From Bolinopsis microptera (Eukaryota; Ctenophora; Tentaculata; Lobata; Bolinopsidae): a DNA stretch of 64,000 nt. Positions 1 through 11,363 of the stretch are shown piece after piece (the first letter of the stretch is position 1; each line of letters begins with the position of its first letter). Under the pieces are notes generated by a model. The model ran no database searches. It saw only the letters and a program-made list of their open reading frames with translations, and had not been told where the DNA came from. The stretch is taken from assembly GCF_026151205.1 (NCBI RefSeq), contig NC_087072.1:25261799-25325798 (forward strand), read 5' to 3'. The position numbers and the translations under genes were made by a program.

Positions 1-3000
1 TGGAGTTGCCCTGAACGACGGTCAGATTAGTGCTGATGAGTTAGAGCTTGCTCACGGGCACATGCACTGGGAGCACAAGGAGTGGAACAAGTCGTATGAC
101 CACAAAGCGTGAGTTCTTATTCTCTTTCTGAATTTCTGTTCTATACTGTAAAATAATGAGTATAGATTTATTCTGAGACTTTAAGATTTTTCAAACCAGT
201 TATAATTTTAATCTTTAAGATGCATATAATCTCAGTATTGCATTTTAATGATAAAATCCAACAGATTACGGCGTGGTTTCCAAGTTTACAAGGAGGTTTG
301 TCAGGCATGTCACAGTATGCAATACTTCTACTGGAGAATGCACATTGATGTGACTCACACCAAGGAGGAGGTCAAAGAGATGGCAGCTGAGGTACTGTTG
401 TTTATTACGTCTTACGTATTTATTATTAGGTAATATGATAAACTGTAAAGTTTAAATTGTTCCAAAGCACAACACTGTTACAACCTACAATATCCTCCTA
501 ACATTGAGACTACGTTGTTTTTTATTTTAAGTAAATTAAATTCTCAGTACATGTATCCGGATGTGGACGATGAAGGTAACGCAATTGAGCGACAAGGTGA
601 CATCCAGGACTTCATGCCGGCTCCCTACGATAACGAGATTAAGGCCCGTCTCGCTAACAATGGCGCCCATCCACCTGACCTGACCTTGATTAATGTTGCT
701 CGGGAAGGAAACGAGGATTACTTGTTTAGTCTGTTGACCGGGTACGAAGATGTGCCTCCTGGTCAGGCTGAGCCAGCAGAGGGGCAGGCTTATAACCCTT
801 ACTTCCACGGATACTATATCGGCATGGCTCAGCAGCTTTACAACGAATCTGTCGACTATGAGGATGGTAGGAAGGATTTCTAACATGTAGCTTTGTTTTG
901 ACTGTGCAATTTAATTACTCATCAAACTCGTTGCTGCCTCGTACTGGAAGAAAGAAACGTGAATTATCCAAATATGGAGTTTATACTGACTCATTTTATT
1001 TCCAGGCACTATCCCGTACCAGTCTCAAATCGCAAAGGATATTATCCAGTATCTGGCCTGGACCGCTCATCCTTGGATGGACGAAATGTCTATGTATGGA
1101 ATGAAGGTTTGTTTATTTAGAGTTAAAATTTAGATAATATTCCTTTTACATTTTGGTATCGCTAGTGACTGTTAAAGGGCAAATCATGCACTTTTAAGGC
1201 ATACCTCTTTTACACTTAAAGCCTAAAACTGGGACCAACTTTAAATTACTTTTCCTGCTCAACCCTTACTCTTTACAAAGTAAAACTCAGTTTATCTGTA
1301 ACTTGGAAAATAGATTAAGTGAATATCTTGACATTTTCTTCGTTGATTTCCCTGACAAATTCTGACAGTCTGGTGACTCCTCGACCTGCGTAGTCTATAA
1401 GAACTAAGTTGATAGGTCGATGTGCTTCATGCACTAACTCCCTGTTTATCTGTACAATGGTGTGTAACTCTGTTCCGTCACATAGTCCGGCCAAGTCCCA
1501 CAGGCACAATCCAAAAGTGAAATACCAGTCCACCTGAAATATTTTAATGGATGTTCTTATGGATCACAAACCAGTCATCATAAGAATTTCTAAAAAATCT
1601 AAAAATTTCGTAATTTTACAGTTGCTGAGTTATCCAAATCACCTGAACTGGGAAGTAGTCGTCTGTAACTCGATACCAATCACTCTTAAAAACATCCATG
1701 ATTTCTTTCTTAGAGAAACATGAAGATGTGGCCCCTACTCCTCTGAATGATTCTACTTGACTCAAACTATTGAAGGGTTTGCCCATCCAGAAACCACCGT
1801 TAGTGTGTATAAGCAGCCTCTTATTACTGGTTATGGCGTCCCCCAGACGTGGATTAGAGTCAGGGTTGATCCTGACTTTAGAAGAGGTGCGGAATATGGA
1901 TAATATCTCATTACCCAGATGTTTCTTTATGTATTCTCTAGAAGTTTCCGCGTGATCTTTAAACCGTATGAGAACTATCTCGTCCCTGTTTTGTCCCATG
2001 AACTCCTCAATCTCCAACAGAGCCCTCTTAAGAGAGTGGGAGTAAGCACAGCCGATATTCTCGTTACAATGAGCTAGTACGAGGCCATTCTCCCACCAAT
2101 CTCCACTGTTCTCTGAGATGTGAGCCAGATCCAGGTCGAAGTATCTGATCCCTAGTTGCAGCTGCTCTGTGATTGACTTGTCCTGGTTCCGCACCAGGCA
2201 GCTAGGAGCTGGTAGTCCACTGTACCAGTACAGCAGCCCATTAGCTCCTGCTCCAGAGTTATGAGTACCTGGGTCGGGGGAATATATTGAGCTGGAGGAA
2301 GTACTCAACAGTAACCGCGCTAATTAAATAGAATCTGAAATGAGCATTTGGCAAAACTAGAACAGCACCTTACCTGCAAGTGTAAAGTAATTCAGACGAA
2401 GATTGCAAGCACCAGATATGCCATTAACTTTGGTGCACTTATGGTACGCGAAAAGGTCTGCCAAGTCCCCCGCAGCTGTACAGAACAGAAAAGCAAGCAG
2501 CAACAACATCTTGCTACGTGTCAAATCGGGCAGGATTTCGAGATAGAGTTGAGTGTCAAATGCGGAGCAAGGGAGTTAGTCAATTTGGTTTCCACCAGGT
2601 GTCTTATGTAGCACCTTGAGATTCAGTGTGATGTCGTTAGCAAGAAGTTAATGTATACACGTTCAAACCGAGTATCTAAATTTTCTACGTCGACAGTCGA
2701 CACAAGGTCCCTTGTGGTAGATTTAATTAGCTCTATGTTACCTGTGCCAAGATTCAACAATTAGATTTAATACTCTAAATTAATTAAAACGACTGCTTAC
2801 AACGTTTAGTAAGACTATATTTAATACAGAATATTCAATTGAAAGACTTTTACTTACAAGATTACGCCAACATTAACCGAAGAGAGCATCAGCTGATCAA
2901 TCATTAAGTGTTAATGTTCGATGTATCGGATCATCTCAGCTGTTACCGTAACAAATTATAAATGCAATTAAACAACACATCATACGATTCTGATGTAATG

Positions 3001-3564
3001 AGTGATACTCTGGTAACCGGTAACTGGTAACTGGTTACTGGTTACTGGTTACTGGTTACTGGTTACTGGTTACTGGTTACTGGTTACTGGTTACTGGTTC
3101 TTTGTAAGTTTTGAAGATGAATTACCATTTGACATTTCTAGAACCAACAAGGGGAATCAATAAACCAATTGGGATTTAATGGGAATAAGTAACAGCCACA
3201 TAAAAAAGTAAATTGTGGAAAGTGTACAATCAGATAGGCACCATTGTTTATGGTGAAAGATTTTGTTCCTGAAATGTGTATAATTAATGTGTATAATTAA
3301 TGTGCAGTGCGCTAATACACTACACAGAAAACAAATATTTTTCCGAAGACCTAACACCTCTTTCAAATTCAGGCCGTGGCAAGTGCAGCAGCACTGGTCA
3401 TTATATCGTACATAGCGATGCGAACCAGGCGGAATGGTATCCGATCCAGACAGATTCACTTCACCGTCCCCGGACACGATAAATCGATCACGAAAAACGG
3501 AGTCGTCAACAACTTTACCAAGTACAAGGAAGTAGATGATTCTATCGCAAAGATGAAACGGTAA
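1..3564 (+). CDS. CYC1: cytochrome c1, heme protein of respiratory complex III (3' five exons)
   Basis: Cytochrome c1 passes electrons from the Rieske protein to cytochrome c in the mitochondrial inner membrane. Exons read as 1-108 (partial, gene starts before the window), 265-391, 548-866, 1006-1106 and 3373-3564, and the phases agree at every junction. Visible landmarks are the heme-binding CQACH with its LRRGFQVYK lead-in, NNGAHPPDL, EDYLFSLLTGY, YNPYF and SQIAKDIIQYLAW. The last exon supplies the C-terminal membrane helix (AAALVIISYIA) and an unusually long basic tail of about 45 residues ending in MKR; vertebrate c1 stops about 18 residues after its helix. The sequence is much more diverged than in most animals (YFYWRMHIDV follows CHSMQ). 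Intron 4 (1107-3372) hosts an antisense gene. Identification is secure; the tail exon is assigned by phase and helix position. Confidence 0.93.
1315..2509 (-). CDS. secreted PI-PLC X-domain (PLCXD-like) protein, nested in CYC1 intron 4
   Basis: Three exons on the minus strand: 2509-2374, 2319-1643 and 1533-1315, giving about 343 residues. Exon 1 starts with a signal peptide (MLLLLAFLFCTAAG). Exon 2 carries the X domain: PGTHNSG with the candidate first catalytic His, GIRYFDLD, a second His in LVLAHCNENIG, DEIVLIRF and LLIHTNGG. Exon 3 supplies the C-terminal part after the join FPVQ|VDWYF, which is phase 0. Eukaryotic PLCXD proteins keep the catalytic core of phosphatidylinositol phospholipase C without PH, EF-hand or C2 domains. 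The usual THD has Asn for Asp here, which may alter activity. Intron 1 is only 54 nt and its acceptor (ATTAG) was chosen because the stronger upstream CAG leads to an in-frame stop. The whole gene lies inside a CYC1 intron in the opposite orientation. Confidence 0.8.
3010..3099. repeat. 7-bp minisatellite (GGTTACT)n
   Basis: About 90 bp of a 7-bp unit, first as GGTAACT and then about nine tandem GGTTACT copies. It lies in CYC1 intron 4, about 270 bp upstream of the last exon. The CTGGTAAC core recurs in the minisatellite at 31 kb. Confidence 0.9.
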
Positions 3565-4131
3565 TCCCCGTCAACCAGACACCCGGTGATGAAAATAATG
3601 CTGCTTCAGTGGGATTTAATTGATGTATTCTCGTCTCGAAGTTAGATTTAGGAAGTTGTGAACTTAGAACTTAATAAACTAAACAGTACACCTCTTTCAC
3701 GGGAATATTATCCTGTTAAAACAATTTCGTTAACCCTATTAGATATTTGTAATGTGCTCGCTACCCCACTTTAAGTGTCTACTTTCGGCTTTTTATTCCA
3801 ATTTTATATCCGAGATCTGAGCCGTGACCCATTTTAAAGTAGCATTAGAAGATTCACGGATATTTATTTAACTCACGGGGCCCTCTATTTAAGTTATAAT
3901 TGGATTTTCATCAAAACTTTTTACGTTTCCGATGGTTGTGTAAGACCGTACATCATGTTGATTTTCGCTTTGTACATTATAATTCAGTGAAAAGAAGTTG
4001 TTCATTTTATTTTAAACAAATATCTAAAGCATCTTGAAAAACAAAATCCACACATAATAGTGGAAACGTTGGTCTGGTTAAAAGGACATTTATTATTAAA
4101 TATAAACTATTATCTATTTTTAACTATTTAG

Positions 4132-4205
4132 TGGAACTCAAAACCCTCAACAATCCTGAAAAGCTTCTTGTGTCGACAAATCCATTTTCAGACGGATTTG
4201 TGTGT
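4132..4205. repeat. solo diverged end of the TIR family seen at 37.6/46.3 kb
   Basis: The stretch around CAGACGGATTTGTGTGTACT, with the preceding AAAGCTTCTTGTGTC, matches with substitutions the outer end of the 334-bp inverted repeats at 37624 and 46290. No partner arm is visible nearby, so this looks like an old half-element between CYC1 and the homeobox gene. Confidence 0.55.
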
Positions 4206-4375
4206 ACTGACGTCTGACAATGGAAAATTAAGAGAGATCACCATATATAGTACAAACAAAGCAGCAAGAATGTCGAACATGGAACCGTTATCTTATGATT
4301 TTACCCAACACAGGCTAATGATAATTATGGCATGTCTGATTAACAGTGGAGGTTTTCCATCCTAATATCTCCACT

Positions 4376-7008
4376 TCAACCATGACTCTTGCTTCTATCG
4401 AGATCCGCCTTCGCTCGTTTTGACTTTGCTCGTCGATTTTGAAACCAAATTTTAACCTGAAATGAAGCATGTTCGCGTAATATCAGTTCTAAACTAGCAG
4501 AAATGAGGCAATACAATTACAATGCTTTTATGCATATGGTTATATTACGCTATTATGCGGCAGTGAGCTGTAGTGACCAGAAATAGTAATTTCGGTCCCA
4601 ACTCTCAATGTTTCACTAGATCTCTACAACTAAAATGAGACATACATGTAATAGGGTATCTGAGACGAAAGCTACAAACCTGCGTTTCAGTCAGTCCGAG
4701 AGTCTTTGCCAGGTTATACCTGTCTCTAGTTGACAGGTAGGCTTGATCCGTGTAACATTGCTCTAGCTTTAGAATCTGGGCCTGGGTTAGTGGAGCTCTT
4801 GTCATCTACATATTATTACGTTACCTGGGGACCTCAGGCTATCATGTTTATAAACGTAAAGATTAGGCGGAATGACAGGCTGAGCGCGGCCCAGTAAATT
4901 ATTACGAAGACAGTAATACACAGATCACATGAGACACGTGACATGTGTGAATGCATGATTTGAAAGTATTGAAAAGTTGAAGATAGGTTTAGTTTTACCG
5001 AATTAAGTCTGCGCCGTTTCCTTGGATGAGGTCTGTAAGGATCCAGGTTTCTGACCGCCACCCGGTTGACGTAAGTGTCTAGTACTGAAATCAATTCTCT
5101 ATTGGATTTGACTTGCTGACCTGTATTAAATACCTGGTTTCACGACAGGATCGATCAATATGAATTTATTTCTGCTCCAATTTTACTCCATTTGTCATGA
5201 ATCTCAAGCATTATTAGATTTAGATGCTATATACAAATAGAAATCAAGTCATGGGACCAACTAAATGAGCATTATGTCGCAATATTTTAAGACATATTGA
5301 AAGTAAGTGATAATACCAAAATTCCTATTAAATTTGTACGTGACATGAAGCCACAAAGCCACTCAGCAGCACTAATATTATAAAAGCAGAATAATGAATA
5401 AATTAGGGGAGGTCGGGGGCCGGGGGCCTAATTTAACGATAACTAATAACTATTATCTATAAGCAATTCAGAGACGTAATGATAACTGCCCTATTATATG
5501 CTATGAAAGTGACATCGCATAACAGGGTTTTGTAGCGCGATGCACTACTGGGCCTCGCCGAGCTAGGAAGGATTGACATCGTGAATCAAAACAGGGTTAT
5601 ATAGAAATTCGATGAGCTCCAACTCTGCAATTCGCGCACGAAAAGGGGTTGCAAGTTGCAACGTGTGTCAACAATTCAGTGAGCTGCTATTCTGCTATAA
5701 TGTCATTTCAATGCCTATTCGATATTCCGTCTTAATCTTAGAAAAAGTCTTAACATAAAATTTGGAGGACTTCGCCGCTTCGACGCGCCGCGCAAACTAG
5801 CATTCGTTGCTCTGCTTCGAAGAGCAACGATCTCGACGGATTGTGGATTGACATCGTCAATCAACATAAAATAAATAAATGGACGAATAATAATATTCCA
5901 AATTTTGGAGTTAAATTGTTTGGTATTACAAGGAAGTCGGAGGTCCGCAGATTATATTTAGGACTAGGAGCTGTATGCTGCTAACCAGATTGATCGTAAG
6001 CTGCTTGGCTAAAACCGTGATGATGTCCGTTAAACCGTGTGGCTGGGTACATTAACATCATCTGATTTGTAGTGAGATAACTTCCTAGCGGCGGAATCTC
6101 CTGATTGTCGCATCCTGAGTTTTACAAAGTATTTATGCCGATAGAGTAAAAATAGGGACTAATTAATCCATATATAAACAGTACAAAATGCAGATTATTG
6201 ATAATTTGATCTTCCTTTGATCTTCTGCACTGTATCCAAAATGAAACGTTATAAAGCAATATGTTATATTTAACCCTATTGAATATAACTATAAGGGGAT
6301 GTAAACTACATCATACATGTCATACTACTATTATAACAGTACCTGCACAGTATATCTAGACGGTGATAAATAGTTTGGGGAAATACCTGGAATTGTGAAC
6401 TCATTTGCAGTCTTCTCATCGAAACCAGTAAATCCTATATGTTCGTTTTCTCGCTGAAGGACAAGGCTTATACTTATAGAAATATAGAATTATGATGCAT
6501 AAATAGTCAATTACTAATACTATTAGCTAGAATGGAGATACATTTACAATACAATTAAAACTGATATAGTAGTAGTAGTACTACTACTATACTTAGAGTT
6601 CAGCCACTGGCCCACACGCCCACACGGCGCCATTGTACTTGACAAATGTTGAACTTGAGTACTCATGGATCTGATCAAACGATTAAAAAACCCCATTTCG
6701 ACCAACTAACCCACTGGGAGACCTTGGGTCAGAAAACTGATCCGGCCCCCAAGAGGGGTCAGATCACGTCACTAATTAGTGACTTATAATTAGTGATGTG
6801 ATCCATGGATTGAATATGATTGACACAGAAAACTAACCAGGTCATATTGCTGTGGATAAGACGACCCTCGAGAATCTCTCTCAATTGGAGCTAAAGGGTT
6901 TGTTGCCATTTCCGTTCGTGTAACTTCACCTGATTTACTACCGCTAGTAGCAGTACTGCTACTTAACAGGAAGTCGATAGAAAAATTTGAACTTGACTTC
7001 ATAATCAT
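4376..7008 (-). CDS. NKL-class (Msx-like) homeodomain transcription factor with eh1-like motif
   Basis: Four exons join in phase 0 into 170 residues: 7008-6838, 5133-4999, 4805-4680 and 4456-4376. Exon 1 carries SNFSIDFLLS, an engrailed-homology-1-like motif that in NKL proteins recruits Groucho-type corepressors. Exon 2 ends with the basic stretch HPRKRRR. Exon 3 holds homeodomain positions about 3-44 (LTQAQILKLEQCY, DQAYLSTRDRYNLAKTLGLTETQ) and exon 4 the recognition helix VKIWFQNRRAKSKR, with W48, F49, N51 and R53 intact. TETQVKIWFQNRRAK resembles Msx; L8 and Y20 replace the usual Phe residues. The intron between positions 44 and 45 is a known homeobox intron site. The protein stops 11 residues after the homeodomain. 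ATG 7008 follows a strong acceptor-like CTTTGCAG by 6 nt. Exon 2's acceptor (at 5134) was chosen for phase. The exact NKL subfamily is uncertain. Confidence 0.85.
4821..4897 (+). mobile_element. 77-bp miniature TIR element, copy 1
   Basis: Bounded by TTACCTGGGG and GCCCAGTAA (imperfect TIR TTAC(C)TGGG) and flanked by a perfect 9-bp direct repeat ATTATTACG (4812-4820 and 4898-4906). The arms continue as an imperfect hairpin (CTCAGGCTATCAT against ATGACAGGCTGAG). It lies in intron 2 of the homeobox gene. A second copy is at 12276-12363. Confidence 0.8.
5762..5862 (+). mobile_element. about 100-bp MITE, copy 1
   Basis: Starts TTGGAGGACTTCG and ends GACATCGTCAATC, flanked by a perfect 10-bp duplication AACATAAAAT (5752-5761 and 5863-5872). 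It contains the GC-rich stretch CGACGCGCCGCGC and an internal hairpin (GTTGCTCT/AGAGCAAC). It lies in intron 1 of the homeobox gene. An inverted relative is at 60855-60970. Confidence 0.8.
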
Positions 7009-9292
7009 CAGAATCTGCAAAGTTAGGATAAGAAGATAATAAGGAGTAAACTATTAATTAATGCTTTTCAAACGAAGTTACAACGAATTCTTCATGTTGT
7101 GCATCCTGGGTTTGGACAGGATATGCCCGTTTAAAATATTTCCATCACGTTACGTTACATAATTCTCAATAAATGTAATAGATTTGTAGTGTTGTAATTA
7201 GTTTAAAACACTACAATTTTACAAACACTATGATTTCGCGAATTATAAAGATAACTAATACAATGTCACATGCGATGTTTGATTGTACTCTAAAGTATAA
7301 TCTCTATCAGAAGCAGTCTTGATCGGCCATTGGGATGAAAATAATTTGCACCAGAAATGTCATTTATTAGAAATCGTTTTTAAGAATAATTGAAATGATT
7401 TTCGAGCTTTAGAAAAGGGTGCGGAGTCGCACTGTTGCCCTAATACCGCACAATTTTTCGCTGCACCATCGACCGTTATGCGCTCTATCAGATTTAAGTA
7501 CTTGGTACTGCTGTGTGCAATGAGATAAGATTAAGATCGATCACATTACATGCAATGCCCATAACTATGGCCATGTTTAGGGTCAAACATTTTTCATGAC
7601 GTGACATCAAAAACACTGGAAAGACAAAAGAAAGTAAACATTTAGAAATCAGGAAAGGACATTTTAATACTATTAATTATCGATGATTGATAAAATAACA
7701 AAAGAAGGTGATATATTTAGAGTCGTAATGCCTTAACAGATTGAAATCGAGTCACTTTATTCACAATTAGATACATTGTAATTATATAGGTACAATCACA
7801 TAATATTGTAGTTTACAGGCATTGCATTTTAGCTTGTAGTTGTATACAATACATGATAATGTATTGTTATTGTAATCTAAGACTAATGTTAGAAAGTTAC
7901 TGTCTCAAACATGTGCAGTACCTTTGTTATTGTCCATCTCCAACTCAAGTAGCCATGCAGCCATCGTGCCCTTCTAATTTCTATGAGGGTAATTCTAAAC
8001 TTATACAATATACGTACTGAATTGCGGTCCCACTAAATCACTCACCAAAGATTGTTAATTTTTCACAGAAGGGCCCTGAGCAATGCTCAGTGAGAATGTG
8101 AAAATAGCATTATTCGATGTATTTTTCGATGCTGATTTCGAAACATACATCGTGTCCTACACCAGAGGGACCTCATTATATAAACGTCTTTGGCGTAACC
8201 TCGATGTAGGTAGGGTGAGTGCCACAACATCATAAACACTGACTGCACGTGCAATTTAAGCACAGATTTGTCGACAGTACAAAATTTAAGCATTTTTTCA
8301 TGATTTTAATTTTGTGCGGAATTTGCGCACTACACTGTATTAATATATCAGTATCACGTGGTTTGACGTTTCCTTATTCATCTTCATGGACTGGACTAAC
8401 CCCCGACAAAGAACTTCCGATATTATTATTATAATTCCGACCAAATTATTCCGGCCAACTATATGTTACAGACTCTTTAGATTCCAAACTTTTTAAACTT
8501 TGGAAAATTTTCCTTTCTAACGGTAATTATTATTATTAATATTATGTTTGGTCCGGGGTCAAAAATTTCACTGTACTTTCAAGCAAACATATGGATCGAA
8601 AATGTAAAACATTAATTTGCTGTTAACGATTCGGCTAATATCATTTTAAAGTGCTTCTAATCTTGTGATGCTTGATTTTGAAAGGATTCCATTATTCGAA
8701 TTTAAAGCTAATTGATCTCTATTTGCCCTGAACAGCAATAATGACGCTAACAACAGTTGAAACTAAAATTTATCCAAAATTTCGCAATCACGAGGATATT
8801 GAAAATATAATAACTTGAAGCATGTTATACTTGAAGTTGAAGTTTATTGATCAATGATCATCTCCTCCTTCAATACGAGAAAATGAATCGATGCGATAGG
8901 AAACTATATCGATAATGAATATGTCAACTTTGATACGTGCTGACATGAAAATTGCCGTAACCTGCCGTTTTCACTTAAAATGAGGGTTTGCTAATAGATC
9001 AATCCGTTATTGATATCACGTGTTGAAATGCTAACCTCAATAAACCATTCGGCATTGACACATATCAGATAGAATTCAAATCAATAAATGAAATGCGGTC
9101 GACGCGACTTTTGCTGTATATATATAATAAATTTATTCGATTTTGTTGGAGTCCCGTCATGGCATATATAACTATAAGTATTGAGTAATCACATGGATGG
9201 CCTTAATGGATCTTTCAGCTCAGCCTGATTGATTTTATATCATATTATATTGCTTCTATAAATACAACTCCGTCGCCCTAACTTGCCATGTA
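7009..9292. other. no gene recognised
   Basis: AT-rich sequence upstream of the homeobox gene. I see only short unsupported reading frames. One plus-strand frame from ATG 8084 reads as a protein-like stretch of about 50 residues (FFDADFETYIVSYTRG) but has no recognisable family and could be a transposon remnant. Promoter elements of the homeobox gene probably lie here but none can be pinned down. Confidence 0.5.
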
Positions 9293-9296
9293 TTAA

Positions 9297-10643
9297 GGCG
9301 GGGGGTTCACCCTGATTTTTTTGTGAACCTTGGTTTCGAGATAGTAGTTGACCAACAAACTAGGACCGGTGACCGAACTTTTGAGGGGGTCCCGGACCCC
9401 AACCGCCAAACGGTGCCCGCGGGGCAGCCACGCCCATATTTGGTCCAAATTAGGCCCAATTTAGCCAAATACCCTGAACATGCCCAAAGTCCAGATTTTA
9501 GGTGCTTTACTTGTAGCTAGTGATCCCCTGAACTCGTATATGAATTTTCATCAAGATTGGACAAAAAATGACTGAGTTATGAGCCAAAAACCATATGACC
9601 ATATTTGGGCATACGCACCAAATTTGATCGATTTTGGCCCATAAATTGATCAAATATCAATATTTTTGAATGAAACTAACTTTATATGAAAGGTAAGCCT
9701 ATACTACACATTCTCTATGATTATCAGCTCAATATCTACCTAACTGTGGATTCTGTGTTCAAATAATTGCAAAAAATGAACAAAATCGCCCATATCTCAG
9801 TTCGCGATATTTGCAAAACTGACTTCGCTCAAAACAATAGAACTCAATAGGGTTTCAATATTTTTTCATGAAATTTTCAGAATCGACGTAGAATCGCCTC
9901 ATGACCTTAAGTTTTGTATTGGAATTTTGAGTTAGGCCTTTTAAAAAATTTGGCGGCCAAATTCTGAAATTTGCCGGGCATTTTTCAGAATTTGGCCGCC
10001 AAATTTTTTTAAAGGCCTAACTCAAAATTCCAATACAAAACTTAAGGTCATGAGGCGATTCTACGTTGATTCTGAAAATTTCATGAAAAAATATTGAAAC
10101 CCTATTGAGTTCTATTGTTTTGAGCGAAGTCAGTTTTGCAAATATCGCGAACTGAGATATGGGCGATTTTGTTCATTTTTTGCAATTATTTGAACACAGA
10201 ATCCACAGTTAGGTAGATATTGAGCTGATAATCATAGAGAATGTGTAGTATAGGCTTACCTTCCATATAAAGTTGGTTTCATTCAAAAATATTGATATTT
10301 GACCAATTTATGGGCCAAAATCGATCAAATTTGGTGCGTATGCCCAAATATGGTCATATGGTTTTTGGCTCATAACTCAGTCATTTTTGTCCAATCTTGA
10401 TGAAAATTCATATACGAGTTCAGAGGACCACTAGCTACAAGTAAAGCACCTAAAATCTGGATTTTGGGCATGTTCAGGGTATTTGGTTAAATTGGGCCTA
10501 ATTTGGACCAAATATGGGCGTGGCTGCCCCGCGGGCACCGTTTGGCGGTTGGGGTCCGGGACCCCCTCAAAAGTTCAGTCACCAGTCGTAGTTTGTTGGT
10601 CAACTGCTATCTCGAAACCAAGTTTCACAAAAAAATCAGGCTG

Positions 10644-10717
<74 letters not shown>
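9297..10717. mobile_element. 1.4-kb foldback (palindromic) element with TTAA flanks
   Basis: Two arms of about 675 bp are near-perfect reverse complements around a centre near 9977 (GGCGGCCAAATTC against GAATTTGGCCGCC). TTAA lies at each edge (9293-9296 and 10718-10721). The left end is GGCGGGGGGTTC; the right end is the matching GAACCCC run extended to 72 C. Two differences between arms are visible (AAACTAACTTTAT against ATAAAGTTGGTTT; GTGACC against GTCACC). No transposase is encoded. A TTAA target is typical of piggyBac-type transposases, which could mobilise it in trans; that link is inference. Confidence 0.85.
10646..10717 (+). repeat. poly-C homopolymer (72 C) at the right end of the foldback element
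   Basis: An uninterrupted run of 72 C, against only 6 G at the mirror position of the left arm (9300-9305). It could be real slippage or an assembly artefact. Confidence 0.9.
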
Positions 10718-11363
10718 TTAATGAACAATATCGAGCTCGGTATTCACTTAAATTGGTTGTTAAAATATCATTTCACTCCCAGTCCCTTATGTCATTGTGT
10801 ACTTTAATAATTTCCATCATTTTACATGCACAGAAACAGTGGATTCTCATACAAATGGTAAAGTTATATAGTAGATTGTTGTAATCAGGACACAAATACA
10901 AAATAGAAACAATCCACAAGCATAACCAGTCGTGAGCGAACCGAAATACTTCGGCTGTTGCAAATGCTGCAGTTAAGTTCAATATCTCCTGATAAGTGAT
11001 CAGGTGCTGTAGCTCTCAAATCGTTCACTTTTCTTCATAAAAATTCCTGAAAACATGTATCCTTGATAATGATGTGTTATTGCGTAGTGTCTACTTACAT
11101 TAAGACTGGAGAGTATTGAGTAATGACGTACTGAAAAGGATCAGTGTTTCCAGTTTATAGTTTCCAACCATACATTGATGACAAAATTGAAAATATTGTT
11201 TGTAAGTCCGACTTAGAAATTGTTCATATATTAGGACGCAATGAAACTACCGGACCACGATGTATGGGGACTTGCCACCCCATGGCAAAATTAAAATATA
11301 TCGACTAGCTGTTACATCGTTTCCTGTTAATATAAAACTCCGTTACAAAATGAACTGGGATAT

